Below are positions 50,940 to 58,772 of a DNA stretch of 64,000 nucleotides, one piece after another. A program made the translations under genes and the position numbers. The stretch lies in contig NZ_VCIX01000092.1 of NCBI RefSeq assembly GCF_006345825.1, forward strand, positions 744,001 through 808,000, given 5' to 3'. Position 1 is the stretch's first letter. Every line of letters begins with the position of its first letter. Source of the DNA: Paenibacillus paridis (GTDB taxonomy: Bacteria; Bacillota; Bacilli; Paenibacillales; Paenibacillaceae). The notes under the pieces were generated by a model that was not told the DNA's origin, ran no database searches, and worked only from the letters and a program-made list of their open reading frames with translations.

Positions 50940-51017
50940 TTATGTTGTTGATTTCTAATATCATATTTATCATAATATATAAATACAAGCAATACGCAGC
51001 GAATGAATTGAGATAGG

Positions 51018-51035
51018 ATTAGCTAAATTGCTAAT
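51018..51035. promoter_or_regulatory. Dyad upstream of the ArsR-type gene
   Basis: ATTAGC-TAAATT-GCTAAT is a perfect 6-bp-arm dyad 21 bp before the ArsR-type start. It resembles the GH51 dyad in arm type, spacer length and spacer sequence. Confidence 0.6.
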
Positions 51036-51056
51036 TCTAAGAATGGGAGACTAACG

Positions 51057-51962
51057 ATGTATTTAACGACCGATGCGCAGTCGCTTCGTGTGTATGAAGC
51101 ATTAGCCAGTGAAGTGCGCTTGCAAATTATCGATTTATTATATACAAAAGAGATGCATATTAAAGAACTGGCCGCTACGCTGTATTTAAGCAGTGCAATC
51201 GTGAGCACCCATGTCAACAAGCTTCAAAAGGCAGGGCTAGTTGGTTATCGCATGAAAAGAGTAAACGGCGGTACCTATAAATACTGCTCGCTTTCTACGG
51301 AATACCTGCAAATTCGTTTATCGCAAGCGAAGCCTCAAACTAGAAAATTTACCGAAGTATCCATTCCGGTCGGTCACTACACCGATTTTGAGGCTGCGCC
51401 AACCTGTGGCATAGCGACTAAAGACAAAATGATTGGACAGTATGATAACCCGACTTACTTTTTAGATCCGGAGCGTGTTCAGGCAGGCATTCTTTGGTTT
51501 GCAAGAGGCTTTGTTGAATATAAGATACCCAATTACCTTTTCAAGGACCAAGTGGTGAGCGAAATTGAAATTTCGCTGGAGATTGGCTCTGAGGCTCCTC
51601 ACATCAATGAGAACTGGCCCTCAGATATTGAGTTTACGATCAATGACAAATCCATGGGCATATGGACAAGCCCTGGCGATTTCGGCAGTTTTAGAGGCAG
51701 GCTCTCGCCGGAGTGGTGGCACTCGGATGTCAATCAATACGGGTTAATGAAGGTTTTGCGCATCAACGAGAGCGGCAGCTTCGTCGACGGACAGCAAATT
51801 TCGGAGCTGACTATAGAGGATGTATCATCGGATCGTTCGCAGTGGACGTTCCGCATTAGCGCCGAGGATGTATCGCGCGGACGCGGGGGGCTGACGCTGT
51901 ACGGCAAAGGCTTCGGCAATTATGATCAGGATATTGTTATCCGCAGCTATTATAAGGAATGA
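51057..51962 (+). CDS. ArsR-type HTH regulator with large C-terminal domain
   Basis: The 301-residue protein has an ArsR/SmtB-like winged helix at residues 7-80 (YEALASEVRLQIIDLLYTKEMHIKELAATLYLSSAIVSTHVNKLQKAGLVGYR). An additional domain of about 200 residues follows, beta-rich, with QYDNPTYFLDPERVQAGILWFARGFVEYKIPNYL and a Trp/His-containing middle. No metal-binding cysteine motif of classical ArsR is present. The C-terminal domain is likely the effector site, perhaps for a sugar. GGGAGA precedes ATG. It is divergent from the GH51 gene, with similar dyads before both, and lies upstream of the system 2 regulator. Confidence 0.8.
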   Translation: MYLTTDAQSLRVYEALASEVRLQIIDLLYTKEMHIKELAATLYLSSAIVSTHVNKLQKAGLVGYRMKRVNGGTYKYCSLSTEYLQIRLSQAKPQTRKFTEVSIPVGHYTDFEAAPTCGIATKDKMIGQYDNPTYFLDPERVQAGILWFARGFVEYKIPNYLFKDQVVSEIEISLEIGSEAPHINENWPSDIEFTINDKSMGIWTSPGDFGSFRGRLSPEWWHSDVNQYGLMKVLRINESGSFVDGQQISELTIEDVSSDRSQWTFRISAEDVSRGRGGLTLYGKGFGNYDQDIVIRSYYKE

Positions 51963-52015
51963 TTTGCTGCTACACTTACAAGCAAACGGATATTGAATGT
52001 GGGGGCTGGGAAACG

Positions 52016-53590
52016 TTGATTTCTTGTCGCGTACTTATCGTAGATGATGAACTATTAGTGAGGCAGGGGATCAAGCACCTGCTCAATTGGGAACATGAAG
52101 GTTTTCAAATCGTAGGTGAGGCTTCCAATGGCAAGGAAGCGCTGGAGCTGATCGATCGCCTCGCGCCGCATATTGTCATTACGGACATCGTGATGCCCGT
52201 GATGGGCGGCGAGGAGCTGACTCGCGTGATTAAGGCGAGATTCCCGGAAATTGAGGTTATTATATTAAGCAGCTTCGGTGAATTTGATTATGTGAGATCC
52301 ACGTTTCAAAGCGGCGTTGCCGATTATATCTTGAAACCTAAGCTGGAAGCTTTCCAACTGCTGGATATCGTAAAACGAACCGCACGCAAAATTCCTTCCT
52401 TAAAGCTTGTACAGACGGAGGAGGAAAGCGGCATGTCTGTGAAAGTTGTGCTGGACAAGCTTATTTCAGGCTATGAGGCGGACACGAACAGCTCCGTCAT
52501 TGAAGAAGCTTTTCCGCATGCGGCATTTCGGCTGCTAGGGGTTGATTTGAAGCAGCTGCAAGGCAAGGGCAGGGAGATACAGGAAGCTGCCTATTGGCAT
52601 GACAAAATGGCAGTCGAGCTCGCTTCGGAATTGCCGAGTGCAGTCTCTTATCATCTGCCCACCGAAGCAAGCATGGCAGTGATGCTCGTTAATTTGGAAA
52701 ACCGTGACCAGCATATTCTGAAAGGCATCGCGCGCAAGCTTGCGGCAGGCACAGGAGAACAGCTGCCAGAGCTTGCTTGGATGCTTGGCGAGCCGTTCTC
52801 CGAGCTGAGTCAGCTCGGGACGTTCTATAAAGAAGGCTTTCTTAAGCTCAATGCCTATCGTTTCTTCCTCCCGCAATCTCAGCATTTCATCCTTCAAAGC
52901 GAGCTGCCGCCGATTGGGGAGGAATCGGTTCAGTTCAATATGAACGATTTCACGGAACGGATGAACCGAAGACAGTACGAAGAAGCATTTAGCGAGCTGC
53001 TTGCTGATGTGCAGGCCAAGGCTTCTCGTTATTCTACTGATGTATTTGAATTCAAGTCTTTTTTAGGCAATGTTATTTTTAACATTACGATATTGCTCGG
53101 CCGCCAGGACTCCGATGTGAAGCATTTGGAAGAAGCTAAATATGCCTATTTCAAATCCATTGGAGAAACGACGCATGCCAGCGAAGCAATCAAGCTGCTG
53201 CAAAGCTTTATAGCGAAAGCCGATGAGGTTATTCAGAAAAGGGGAACGGCGGGCAGCAATGCGAATATGACGCAGCTGCTGCATTTTATACGCGAGCATT
53301 ATGCCGAGCCGCTCAGCTTGACGGAATTGGCCAAACATTTTCATTTTAACCCCTCCTACTTGTCGAGTTATTTCACTTCGCATAATAAAGAAGGGTTTAG
53401 CGAATATTTGAACAGAATTAGGGTTGAGAAGGCGGCGGACCTCTTGCGGCATGATCCCGCATCCATTTCGGAAATTAGCGGAATGGTTGGATATTCGGAC
53501 CATAGTTATTTCACTAAAGTATTTAAGAAGCTGACGGGCCTATCGCCAAGTCATTATCGAAAACAATACATGGGCAAGAAGAGGGATTAG
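52016..53590 (+). CDS. AraC-type response regulator, YesN-like (system 2)
   Basis: The 524-residue protein has a receiver domain (LIVDDELLVRQG, phospho-acceptor Asp in IVITDIVMPVMGG, Lys in YILKPKLEA), a long linker domain of about 280 residues, and a C-terminal AraC pair (LTELAKHFHFNPSYLSSYFTSHNKEGFSEYLNRIRVEKAADLL and ISEISGMVGYSDHSYFTKVFKKLTGLSPSHYRK). TTG 52016 is preferred because it opens directly on the receiver with a G-rich site upstream. ATG 51959 overlaps the previous stop but has no spaced ribosome binding site and adds 19 unlike residues. The paired kinase follows after 3 nt. Confidence 0.88.
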   Translation: MISCRVLIVDDELLVRQGIKHLLNWEHEGFQIVGEASNGKEALELIDRLAPHIVITDIVMPVMGGEELTRVIKARFPEIEVIILSSFGEFDYVRSTFQSGVADYILKPKLEAFQLLDIVKRTARKIPSLKLVQTEEESGMSVKVVLDKLISGYEADTNSSVIEEAFPHAAFRLLGVDLKQLQGKGREIQEAAYWHDKMAVELASELPSAVSYHLPTEASMAVMLVNLENRDQHILKGIARKLAAGTGEQLPELAWMLGEPFSELSQLGTFYKEGFLKLNAYRFFLPQSQHFILQSELPPIGEESVQFNMNDFTERMNRRQYEEAFSELLADVQAKASRYSTDVFEFKSFLGNVIFNITILLGRQDSDVKHLEEAKYAYFKSIGETTHASEAIKLLQSFIAKADEVIQKRGTAGSNANMTQLLHFIREHYAEPLSLTELAKHFHFNPSYLSSYFTSHNKEGFSEYLNRIRVEKAADLLRHDPASISEISGMVGYSDHSYFTKVFKKLTGLSPSHYRKQYMGKKRD

Positions 53591-53593
53591 CAG

Positions 53594-55369
53594 ATGAGAG
53601 CTTTTTTGGACAAATTTAAATTCCACGGCTTGTTTATCAAAATGTTTATGGTTACGTTCATTAGCATTATATCGGTGTCGCTCCTGACCTCCATCTTTAT
53701 GATTCAAATGTCCGAGCGGCTGTTCATGAATACCTTCAGCATTACAAATTCCAAAATTATTAACCAGATTCAGGCCAATTTCGAATCGTTTAATTATTCG
53801 GTTGTAACCGCTTCGAACAATGTGATGCAAAATGGAGCCATCAAAGGCTTTCTGACGAAGCCGGAAATGGACACGGTCTCTTCGTTGGCAAGTTACTATC
53901 AGGCTAGCCAACAGATGGAGCGGATTCAATCGAATGTTGCCGCTTATCCGGTTACGATGACCATCTCGGGCGTGAATAAAAAATTTCACTCCACAGACAG
54001 CTACTATTGGCCAAGCTCGCTCGAAAAGCTGAGAAATAGCATTTTGACCGTCAACACCCTTATCCAGCCCAAGAAGCTGATTTACCAATTGGATACTGAA
54101 AATATCCCCGGTTCATCTCATGATGATCCGGTTATTGTTGCGTCCAGAGCTTTAATGGAGAGAACGAGCGGCAATCAATATGGCGTGCTATACTTTGCGA
54201 TCAAAGAAAGCGACTTTAAAGGATTTTATTCCAGTTTTACAAGCAAGGGCAACGATGTTGTCATTTTGGACAGCAAAGGCGTTGTCGTCTCCAGCAACCG
54301 CCACGATTTAATCGGGCAAGAGGAACAGGAACTGCTGAGCTACGCCAAGGAGATCGAAGAGCAAAAGCTAAACTTCAAAGACGTGAATGTTCTGGGAAGC
54401 AGCAGTCTTGTATTATCCGAATATTTGCCGGTATATGACTTTTATCTCGTTAATCTGATCAACAAGCAGGAAGTGCTTAAAGGCATCGTGGATTTTAAAA
54501 TGATTGCTTTGATCAGCATTGCGATTGTTTTTGTGGCTCTTATCATTGTTTTTCTTATTTCCAGAAGGTTGACGAAATCATTAACGATGCTCGCTAGGCA
54601 AATGTCGGGCATTACGACAAATCATTTTGATAATTATATCGAGGTTTCCGGGAGCTATGAGATTAAGGAGCTTGGCCGGGCTTACAACTATATGCTTGAT
54701 GAGCTGAACGATTACATCAAGAAGCTGATTCAGACGCAGAAGGATCAGCGCAATGCAGAGCTATCCGCTTTGCAGATGCAAATCAATCCCCATTTTCTAT
54801 ACAATACGCTTGCTTCCATCAAAATTTTGGTTCAACAGGGCAACAAGGAGAAGGCTGCCGCTACAATTAACTCCTTGATTTCTCTGCTGCAAAATACGGT
54901 CAGCAATATTAGCGAGACCATCAGCGTGGCGCAAGAGCTCGTTAATTTAAAAAACTATGTATTCATTAACCATGTGCGTTATGGCGAGCAGATCGTCGTC
55001 AATTATTTTGTCGCGGACGACTGTTACGGCTATCATATTCCGAAGCTGATTATCCAGCCATTTATCGAAAATGCGTTTTTTCACGCGTTCCAAGAGCGCA
55101 ATGATGGGCATATTTACGTGCTTATTTCGCGGGAAGAACAGGCTCTCGTTTGCGAGGTGGTGGACAATGGGGTGGGCATGGAAGGTTATGACCATGAAAA
55201 TCCGGCCCATAGCTCCATTAGCACCAGTCATTTTTTCTCTGGAATTGGCATTCGTAATGTGCATGATCGGATCGCTCTGCTGTACGGAGAAGAATTTGGC
55301 GTCTCAATCGTTAGCGATATAGGTCAAGGTACCAGGGTGAAGATTAGGCTTCCCCTCCATAAGACCTAA
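53594..55369 (+). CDS. Sensor histidine kinase, YesM-type (system 2)
   Basis: The 591-residue protein has membrane segments at about residues 17-37 (MVTFISIISVSLLTSIFMI) and 296-318 (FKMIALISIAIVFVALIIVFLIS) around an extracytoplasmic sensor of about 260 residues. HAMP and the kinase module follow: phospho-acceptor His in LQMQINPHFLYNTLAS, N-box QPFIENAFFHAF, and G-boxes VDNGVGM and GIGIRNVHDRI. It starts 3 nt after the regulator stop. It is not close in sequence to the system 1 kinase outside the conserved boxes, so separate sugars are likely. Confidence 0.9.
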   Translation: MRAFLDKFKFHGLFIKMFMVTFISIISVSLLTSIFMIQMSERLFMNTFSITNSKIINQIQANFESFNYSVVTASNNVMQNGAIKGFLTKPEMDTVSSLASYYQASQQMERIQSNVAAYPVTMTISGVNKKFHSTDSYYWPSSLEKLRNSILTVNTLIQPKKLIYQLDTENIPGSSHDDPVIVASRALMERTSGNQYGVLYFAIKESDFKGFYSSFTSKGNDVVILDSKGVVVSSNRHDLIGQEEQELLSYAKEIEEQKLNFKDVNVLGSSSLVLSEYLPVYDFYLVNLINKQEVLKGIVDFKMIALISIAIVFVALIIVFLISRRLTKSLTMLARQMSGITTNHFDNYIEVSGSYEIKELGRAYNYMLDELNDYIKKLIQTQKDQRNAELSALQMQINPHFLYNTLASIKILVQQGNKEKAAATINSLISLLQNTVSNISETISVAQELVNLKNYVFINHVRYGEQIVVNYFVADDCYGYHIPKLIIQPFIENAFFHAFQERNDGHIYVLISREEQALVCEVVDNGVGMEGYDHENPAHSSISTSHFFSGIGIRNVHDRIALLYGEEFGVSIVSDIGQGTRVKIRLPLHKT

Positions 55370-55458
55370 AAAAAGTACCAATTCACAAATTAATTTCTAA
55401 TTACATAATAACCTCTGGAAAGGTAACAATAGAATGACAAATCCACACAAATATATTG

Positions 55459-55517
55459 CTAACGAGTCATTTTAACGAATTGCTATAATGAATATCGTTA
55501 GCCGGCAAACGCTTTCA
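55459..55517 (+). promoter_or_regulatory. Promoter of system 2 transport operon, with TAACGA repeats and a cre-like site
   Basis: TATAAT (55484-55489) has no good -35 box at the right distance, as expected of an activator-dependent promoter. CTAACGA (55459-55465) and TTAACGA (55472-55478) are direct repeats, and TCGTTAG (55495-55501) is an inverted copy. GGCAAACGCTTTCA (55504-55517) matches the catabolite-responsive element TGNAANCGNWNNCA at all but one position. It lies just downstream of the expected start of transcription. Confidence 0.65.
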
Positions 55518-55554
55518 GAATTAGCTTACAGTTATCAAAAAGGGGTTGAATATT

Positions 55555-56850
55555 GTGAAGAAATTACTAGCTGTCGCGCTCGCAAGCTTTGTGCTTCTTA
55601 CGGCATGTTCGAGCAAAGAAAACAATGCACCAAATAACGGTGAAGCACCTGCTGCAGGCACGAAAGAAATTACAGTATGGGCTTGGGACAAAGCATTTAA
55701 CATTGGTGCCATGGAACGTGCAAGCGAAGCCTATAAAGCAAAAAATGCTGATCTTAAAGTCAACATCGTGGAGAACGCACAGGCTGATATTATTCAAAAA
55801 TTGAACGCAGGCCTGAATGCTGGTACAACAAAAAGCTTGCCAACAATCGTATTGATTGAAGATTACCGTGCGCAAAGCTTCCTGCAAGCTTACCCGGATG
55901 CATTTTTTGCTTTAAATGATTTCATTACGCCTAGCGACTTTGCCGATTACAAGATCGGGCCTACAAGCTTTGACGGCAAACAATACGGCGTACCTTTCGA
56001 TTCCGGTGTTGCTGGTCTTTATGTAAGAAGCGACTATTTGGAAGAAGCGGGTTTTAAAGTTGACGACCTGCAGGATATCGACTGGAAGAAGCTTATCGAG
56101 ATCGGTAAAGAAGTGAAAGCCAAAACAGGCAAATCGCTTCTAACCCAAGACCCTAACGATCTAGGTCTTATCCGGATGATGATTCAATCCGCAGGCTCAT
56201 GGTACTTGAAAGAAGACGGCACAACGCCAAATCTTGCAGGTAACGCAGCTCTGAAGGAAGCATTTGAAACATACAAAGAGCTAATGAATGCTGATATCGT
56301 GAAAGTAACTTCGGATTGGAGCCAATTCGTAGGCGCATTTAACAGCGGCGAAGTAGCATCCGTTCCAACAGGCAACTGGATCACAGCCTCGGTAAAAGCG
56401 GAAGCATCACAATCCGGCAAATGGGCGGTTGTTCCTTTCCCTAAACTTGGCGGCAACCCTAACTCCGTTCATGCTTCTAACTTGGGCGGCAGCTCATGGT
56501 ATGTTATGAACGTCGATGGCAAAGAAGCAGCGGCAGAGTTCTTGAAAGCAACTTTTGGTTCAGACGTTGATCTTTACCAAAAGCTTGTGACGGAAATCGG
56601 CGCGATTGGCACACTGAAAGCGGCAGCAGCTGGCGACGCTTATAAGCAAGCGGATGAGTTCTTCGGCGGCCAAAACGTGATTCAGGACTTTGCAAAATGG
56701 ACAGAGCAAATTCCAAGCGTTAACTACGGCATGCATACGTATGCGATTGAAGATATTTTAGTCGTTGAAATGCAAAATTACATGGGCGGCAAAGACATCG
56801 ACAAGGTGCTAAGCGACGCTCAATCACAAGCAGAAACACAAGTAAAATAA
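55555..56850 (+). CDS. CUT1 sugar ABC transporter, binding lipoprotein (system 2)
   Basis: The 431-residue protein has a short lipoprotein signal (KKLLAVALASFVLLTACSS, lipidated Cys near residue 17). The mature domain is of the sugar-binding type 1 family (ITVWAWDKAFNIGAMERASEAYKAKN; GVPFDSGVAGLYVRSDYLEEAGF; VASVPTGNWITASVKAEASQSGKWAVVPFPKLGG). GTG 55555 has AAAGGGG at suitable spacing. A large hairpin after this gene probably lowers expression of the permeases relative to it. Confidence 0.92.
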   Translation: MKKLLAVALASFVLLTACSSKENNAPNNGEAPAAGTKEITVWAWDKAFNIGAMERASEAYKAKNADLKVNIVENAQADIIQKLNAGLNAGTTKSLPTIVLIEDYRAQSFLQAYPDAFFALNDFITPSDFADYKIGPTSFDGKQYGVPFDSGVAGLYVRSDYLEEAGFKVDDLQDIDWKKLIEIGKEVKAKTGKSLLTQDPNDLGLIRMMIQSAGSWYLKEDGTTPNLAGNAALKEAFETYKELMNADIVKVTSDWSQFVGAFNSGEVASVPTGNWITASVKAEASQSGKWAVVPFPKLGGNPNSVHASNLGGSSWYVMNVDGKEAAAEFLKATFGSDVDLYQKLVTEIGAIGTLKAAAAGDAYKQADEFFGGQNVIQDFAKWTEQIPSVNYGMHTYAIEDILVVEMQNYMGGKDIDKVLSDAQSQAETQVK

Positions 56851-56869
56851 ATTAGACCATACGGCAATT

Positions 56870-56956
56870 AAATAAAACCTGGGGCTTCTCCCTCTCCTGA
56901 ACCCAAGCCTTTGTTGGACGGGGGCGGGGGCTGGAGGAGTCTGCGAGGTTTTATTT
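56870..56956 (+). terminator. Long intercistronic hairpin between binding protein and permeases
   Basis: AAATAAAACCT (56870-56880) and AGGTTTTATTT (56946-56956) form a perfect 11-bp base stem. Inside, CTTCTCCCTCTCC faces GGCTGGAGGAG, giving further pairing. It lacks a downstream T run beyond the stem, so it may act as partial terminator or as a 3' protector of the upstream message. Confidence 0.65.
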
Positions 56957-56981
56957 CCGTAAAGAAAGGGGTTAGGCTAAC

Positions 56982-57878
56982 GTGAAAGCAGCGAGGCCTG
57001 GCGTGAATATTCGCAGAAGGGCTAACATTACCGGATGGATGTTCGTCATATTGGCAGTCGTATTGATTGCGGCGTTCTATTTTTATCCGATGATCCAAGC
57101 GCTCTTGCTATCGTTCAAATCCGGCAAAGGCATGAATTTATCGTATGTCGGCATTGACAACTACGTTCGTTTGTTTAGCGATAAGACGTTTCTAACTGCA
57201 GTTAAAAATACGTTCATTTACTTAATTATCCAAGTACCGGTTATGATTGTTTTGGCTATGTTTATCTCTGTATTGCTTAATGACAGCAAATTGAAATTCA
57301 AAGGGTTTTTCCGTACGGCAATCTTCCTGCCGGCTGTTACCTCGCTTGTAGCGTATTCAGTTATTTTCAAATACCTGTTTGCTACCGAAGGTCTGGTTAA
57401 CAAAATGCTAACCAATCTTCATCTGATCGGCACACCGATTCAGTGGATTACAGATCCGTTTTGGGCAAAGGTGACGGTTATCATTGCAATCACATGGCGC
57501 TGGACAGGCTATAACATGATCTTCTACTTGTCTGCGCTTCAAAATATTGATCACTCGATCTACGAAGCCGCGAAAATTGATGGCGCCTCGTCCACGAGAC
57601 AATTTTTTGGCATTACCGTACCGCTACTCAAACCAATCATTTTGTTTACTTCCATAACCTCTACGATTGGTACCTTGCAGTTGTTCGACGAAGTCGTCAA
57701 TATCACTAAGGGTGGACCGGGTAATGCATCGATGTCCATTTCTCAATATATTTACAACCTTTCGTTCAAATATTCAGCGGATTTCGGCTATGCAGCAACC
57801 GTTTCTTATTCCATCGTGATTATGATCATCATATTGGCATTTATTCAGTTCAAAGCGGCAGGTGATAAAAATGGATAA
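56982..57878 (+). CDS. CUT1 sugar ABC permease, MalF-like (system 2)
   Basis: The 298-residue protein has six membrane segments and the EAA motif EAAKIDGASSTRQFFGITVPLLKP. GTG 56982 follows AAAGGGG at slightly long spacing. It overlaps the next permease by 8 nt. Together they form the channel fed by the lipoprotein at 55555. Confidence 0.92.
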   Translation: MKAARPGVNIRRRANITGWMFVILAVVLIAAFYFYPMIQALLLSFKSGKGMNLSYVGIDNYVRLFSDKTFLTAVKNTFIYLIIQVPVMIVLAMFISVLLNDSKLKFKGFFRTAIFLPAVTSLVAYSVIFKYLFATEGLVNKMLTNLHLIGTPIQWITDPFWAKVTVIIAITWRWTGYNMIFYLSALQNIDHSIYEAAKIDGASSTRQFFGITVPLLKPIILFTSITSTIGTLQLFDEVVNITKGGPGNASMSISQYIYNLSFKYSADFGYAATVSYSIVIMIIILAFIQFKAAGDKNG

Positions 57879-58695
57879 ACTAAAACGGGTGTTCGTTTAT
57901 ATATTCCTAACCGTCGCTGCGTTCATATCCATCTTTCCATTTCTCTGGATGATAATCAGCGCAACCAATAAATCGGCTGACGTAACCAAAGGAAGGCTGC
58001 TGCCAGGCAGTCAGCTACTGGAAAATCTAAATAATTTGTTCAGCACGGTGGACATCGTCCCGGCCTTGCTGAACTCGGCTAAAATTTCAGTCACCACTAC
58101 GATCCTTGCAATGGTTATTGCTTCGCTTGCTGGTTATGGCTTTGAAATTTACCGAAGCAAAGCAAAGGATGTCGTATTTACTATTTTGCTTCTGTCCATG
58201 ATGATCCCGTTCGCGGCAATCATGGTGCCGTTGTACCAAATGTTTGCAGGCATTTCGCAAGCCATCCCTTTTATCGGGCTGGATACACTTTCGGGTGTCG
58301 TGCTGCCGACGTTTACGACCGCGTTTCTTATTTTCTTCTTCCGTCAAAATACGAAGATGTTTCCTCGTGAGCTGCTGGAAGCGGGGCGTATCGACGGTTT
58401 GAATGAGATAAGCCTGTTTTTCCGGATTTTCATGCCTACGATGAAGACCACTTATGCCGCAGCCGGCATCATTACCTTTATGTCGAGCTGGAATAACTAT
58501 TTGTGGCCGCTTATCGTGCTGCAATCTCCGGAGAAAAGAACGATCCCGATGCTCATATCCAATTTGGGGTCGAGCTACACGCCAGATTATGGTATCATCA
58601 TGACAGCGATCGTCATTTCGACAATCCCAACTGCACTTGTCTTTTTCCTAATGCAGAAACATTTTGTAGCGGGCATGACAGGTTCAGTCAAATAA
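57871..58695 (+). CDS. CUT1 sugar ABC permease, MalG-like (system 2)
   Basis: The 274-residue protein has six membrane segments and the EAA motif EAGRIDGLNEISLFFRIFMPTMKT. ATG 57871 lies inside the preceding gene with AGGTG upstream. No ATPase gene follows; energy must come from an ATPase encoded outside this window. Confidence 0.92.
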   Translation: MDKLKRVFVYIFLTVAAFISIFPFLWMIISATNKSADVTKGRLLPGSQLLENLNNLFSTVDIVPALLNSAKISVTTTILAMVIASLAGYGFEIYRSKAKDVVFTILLLSMMIPFAAIMVPLYQMFAGISQAIPFIGLDTLSGVVLPTFTTAFLIFFFRQNTKMFPRELLEAGRIDGLNEISLFFRIFMPTMKTTYAAAGIITFMSSWNNYLWPLIVLQSPEKRTIPMLISNLGSSYTPDYGIIMTAIVISTIPTALVFFLMQKHFVAGMTGSVK

Positions 58696-58707
58696 GCACG
58701 GAAAAGA

Positions 58708-58748
58708 GTCAGGTGGCTGTGCACATGTAGCGCAGCCGCCTGACTTTT
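58708..58748 (+). terminator. Hairpin with T run between permease and GH2 genes
   Basis: GTCAGGTGGCTG (58708-58719) pairs with CAGCCGCCTGAC (58733-58744), with one G-T pair, followed by TTTT. It stands between genes that appear to form one unit and so may act as an attenuator. Confidence 0.8.
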
Positions 58749-58772
58749 AAATAACTTTAAGGGGAAAATGCA

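Noticed and set aside
51959..52015. ATG 51959 as start of the system 2 response regulator
   Set aside because: AAGGA abuts the ATG with no spacing, and the added residues (including several Cys and Trp) are unlike receiver N-termini; TTG 52016 fits better.
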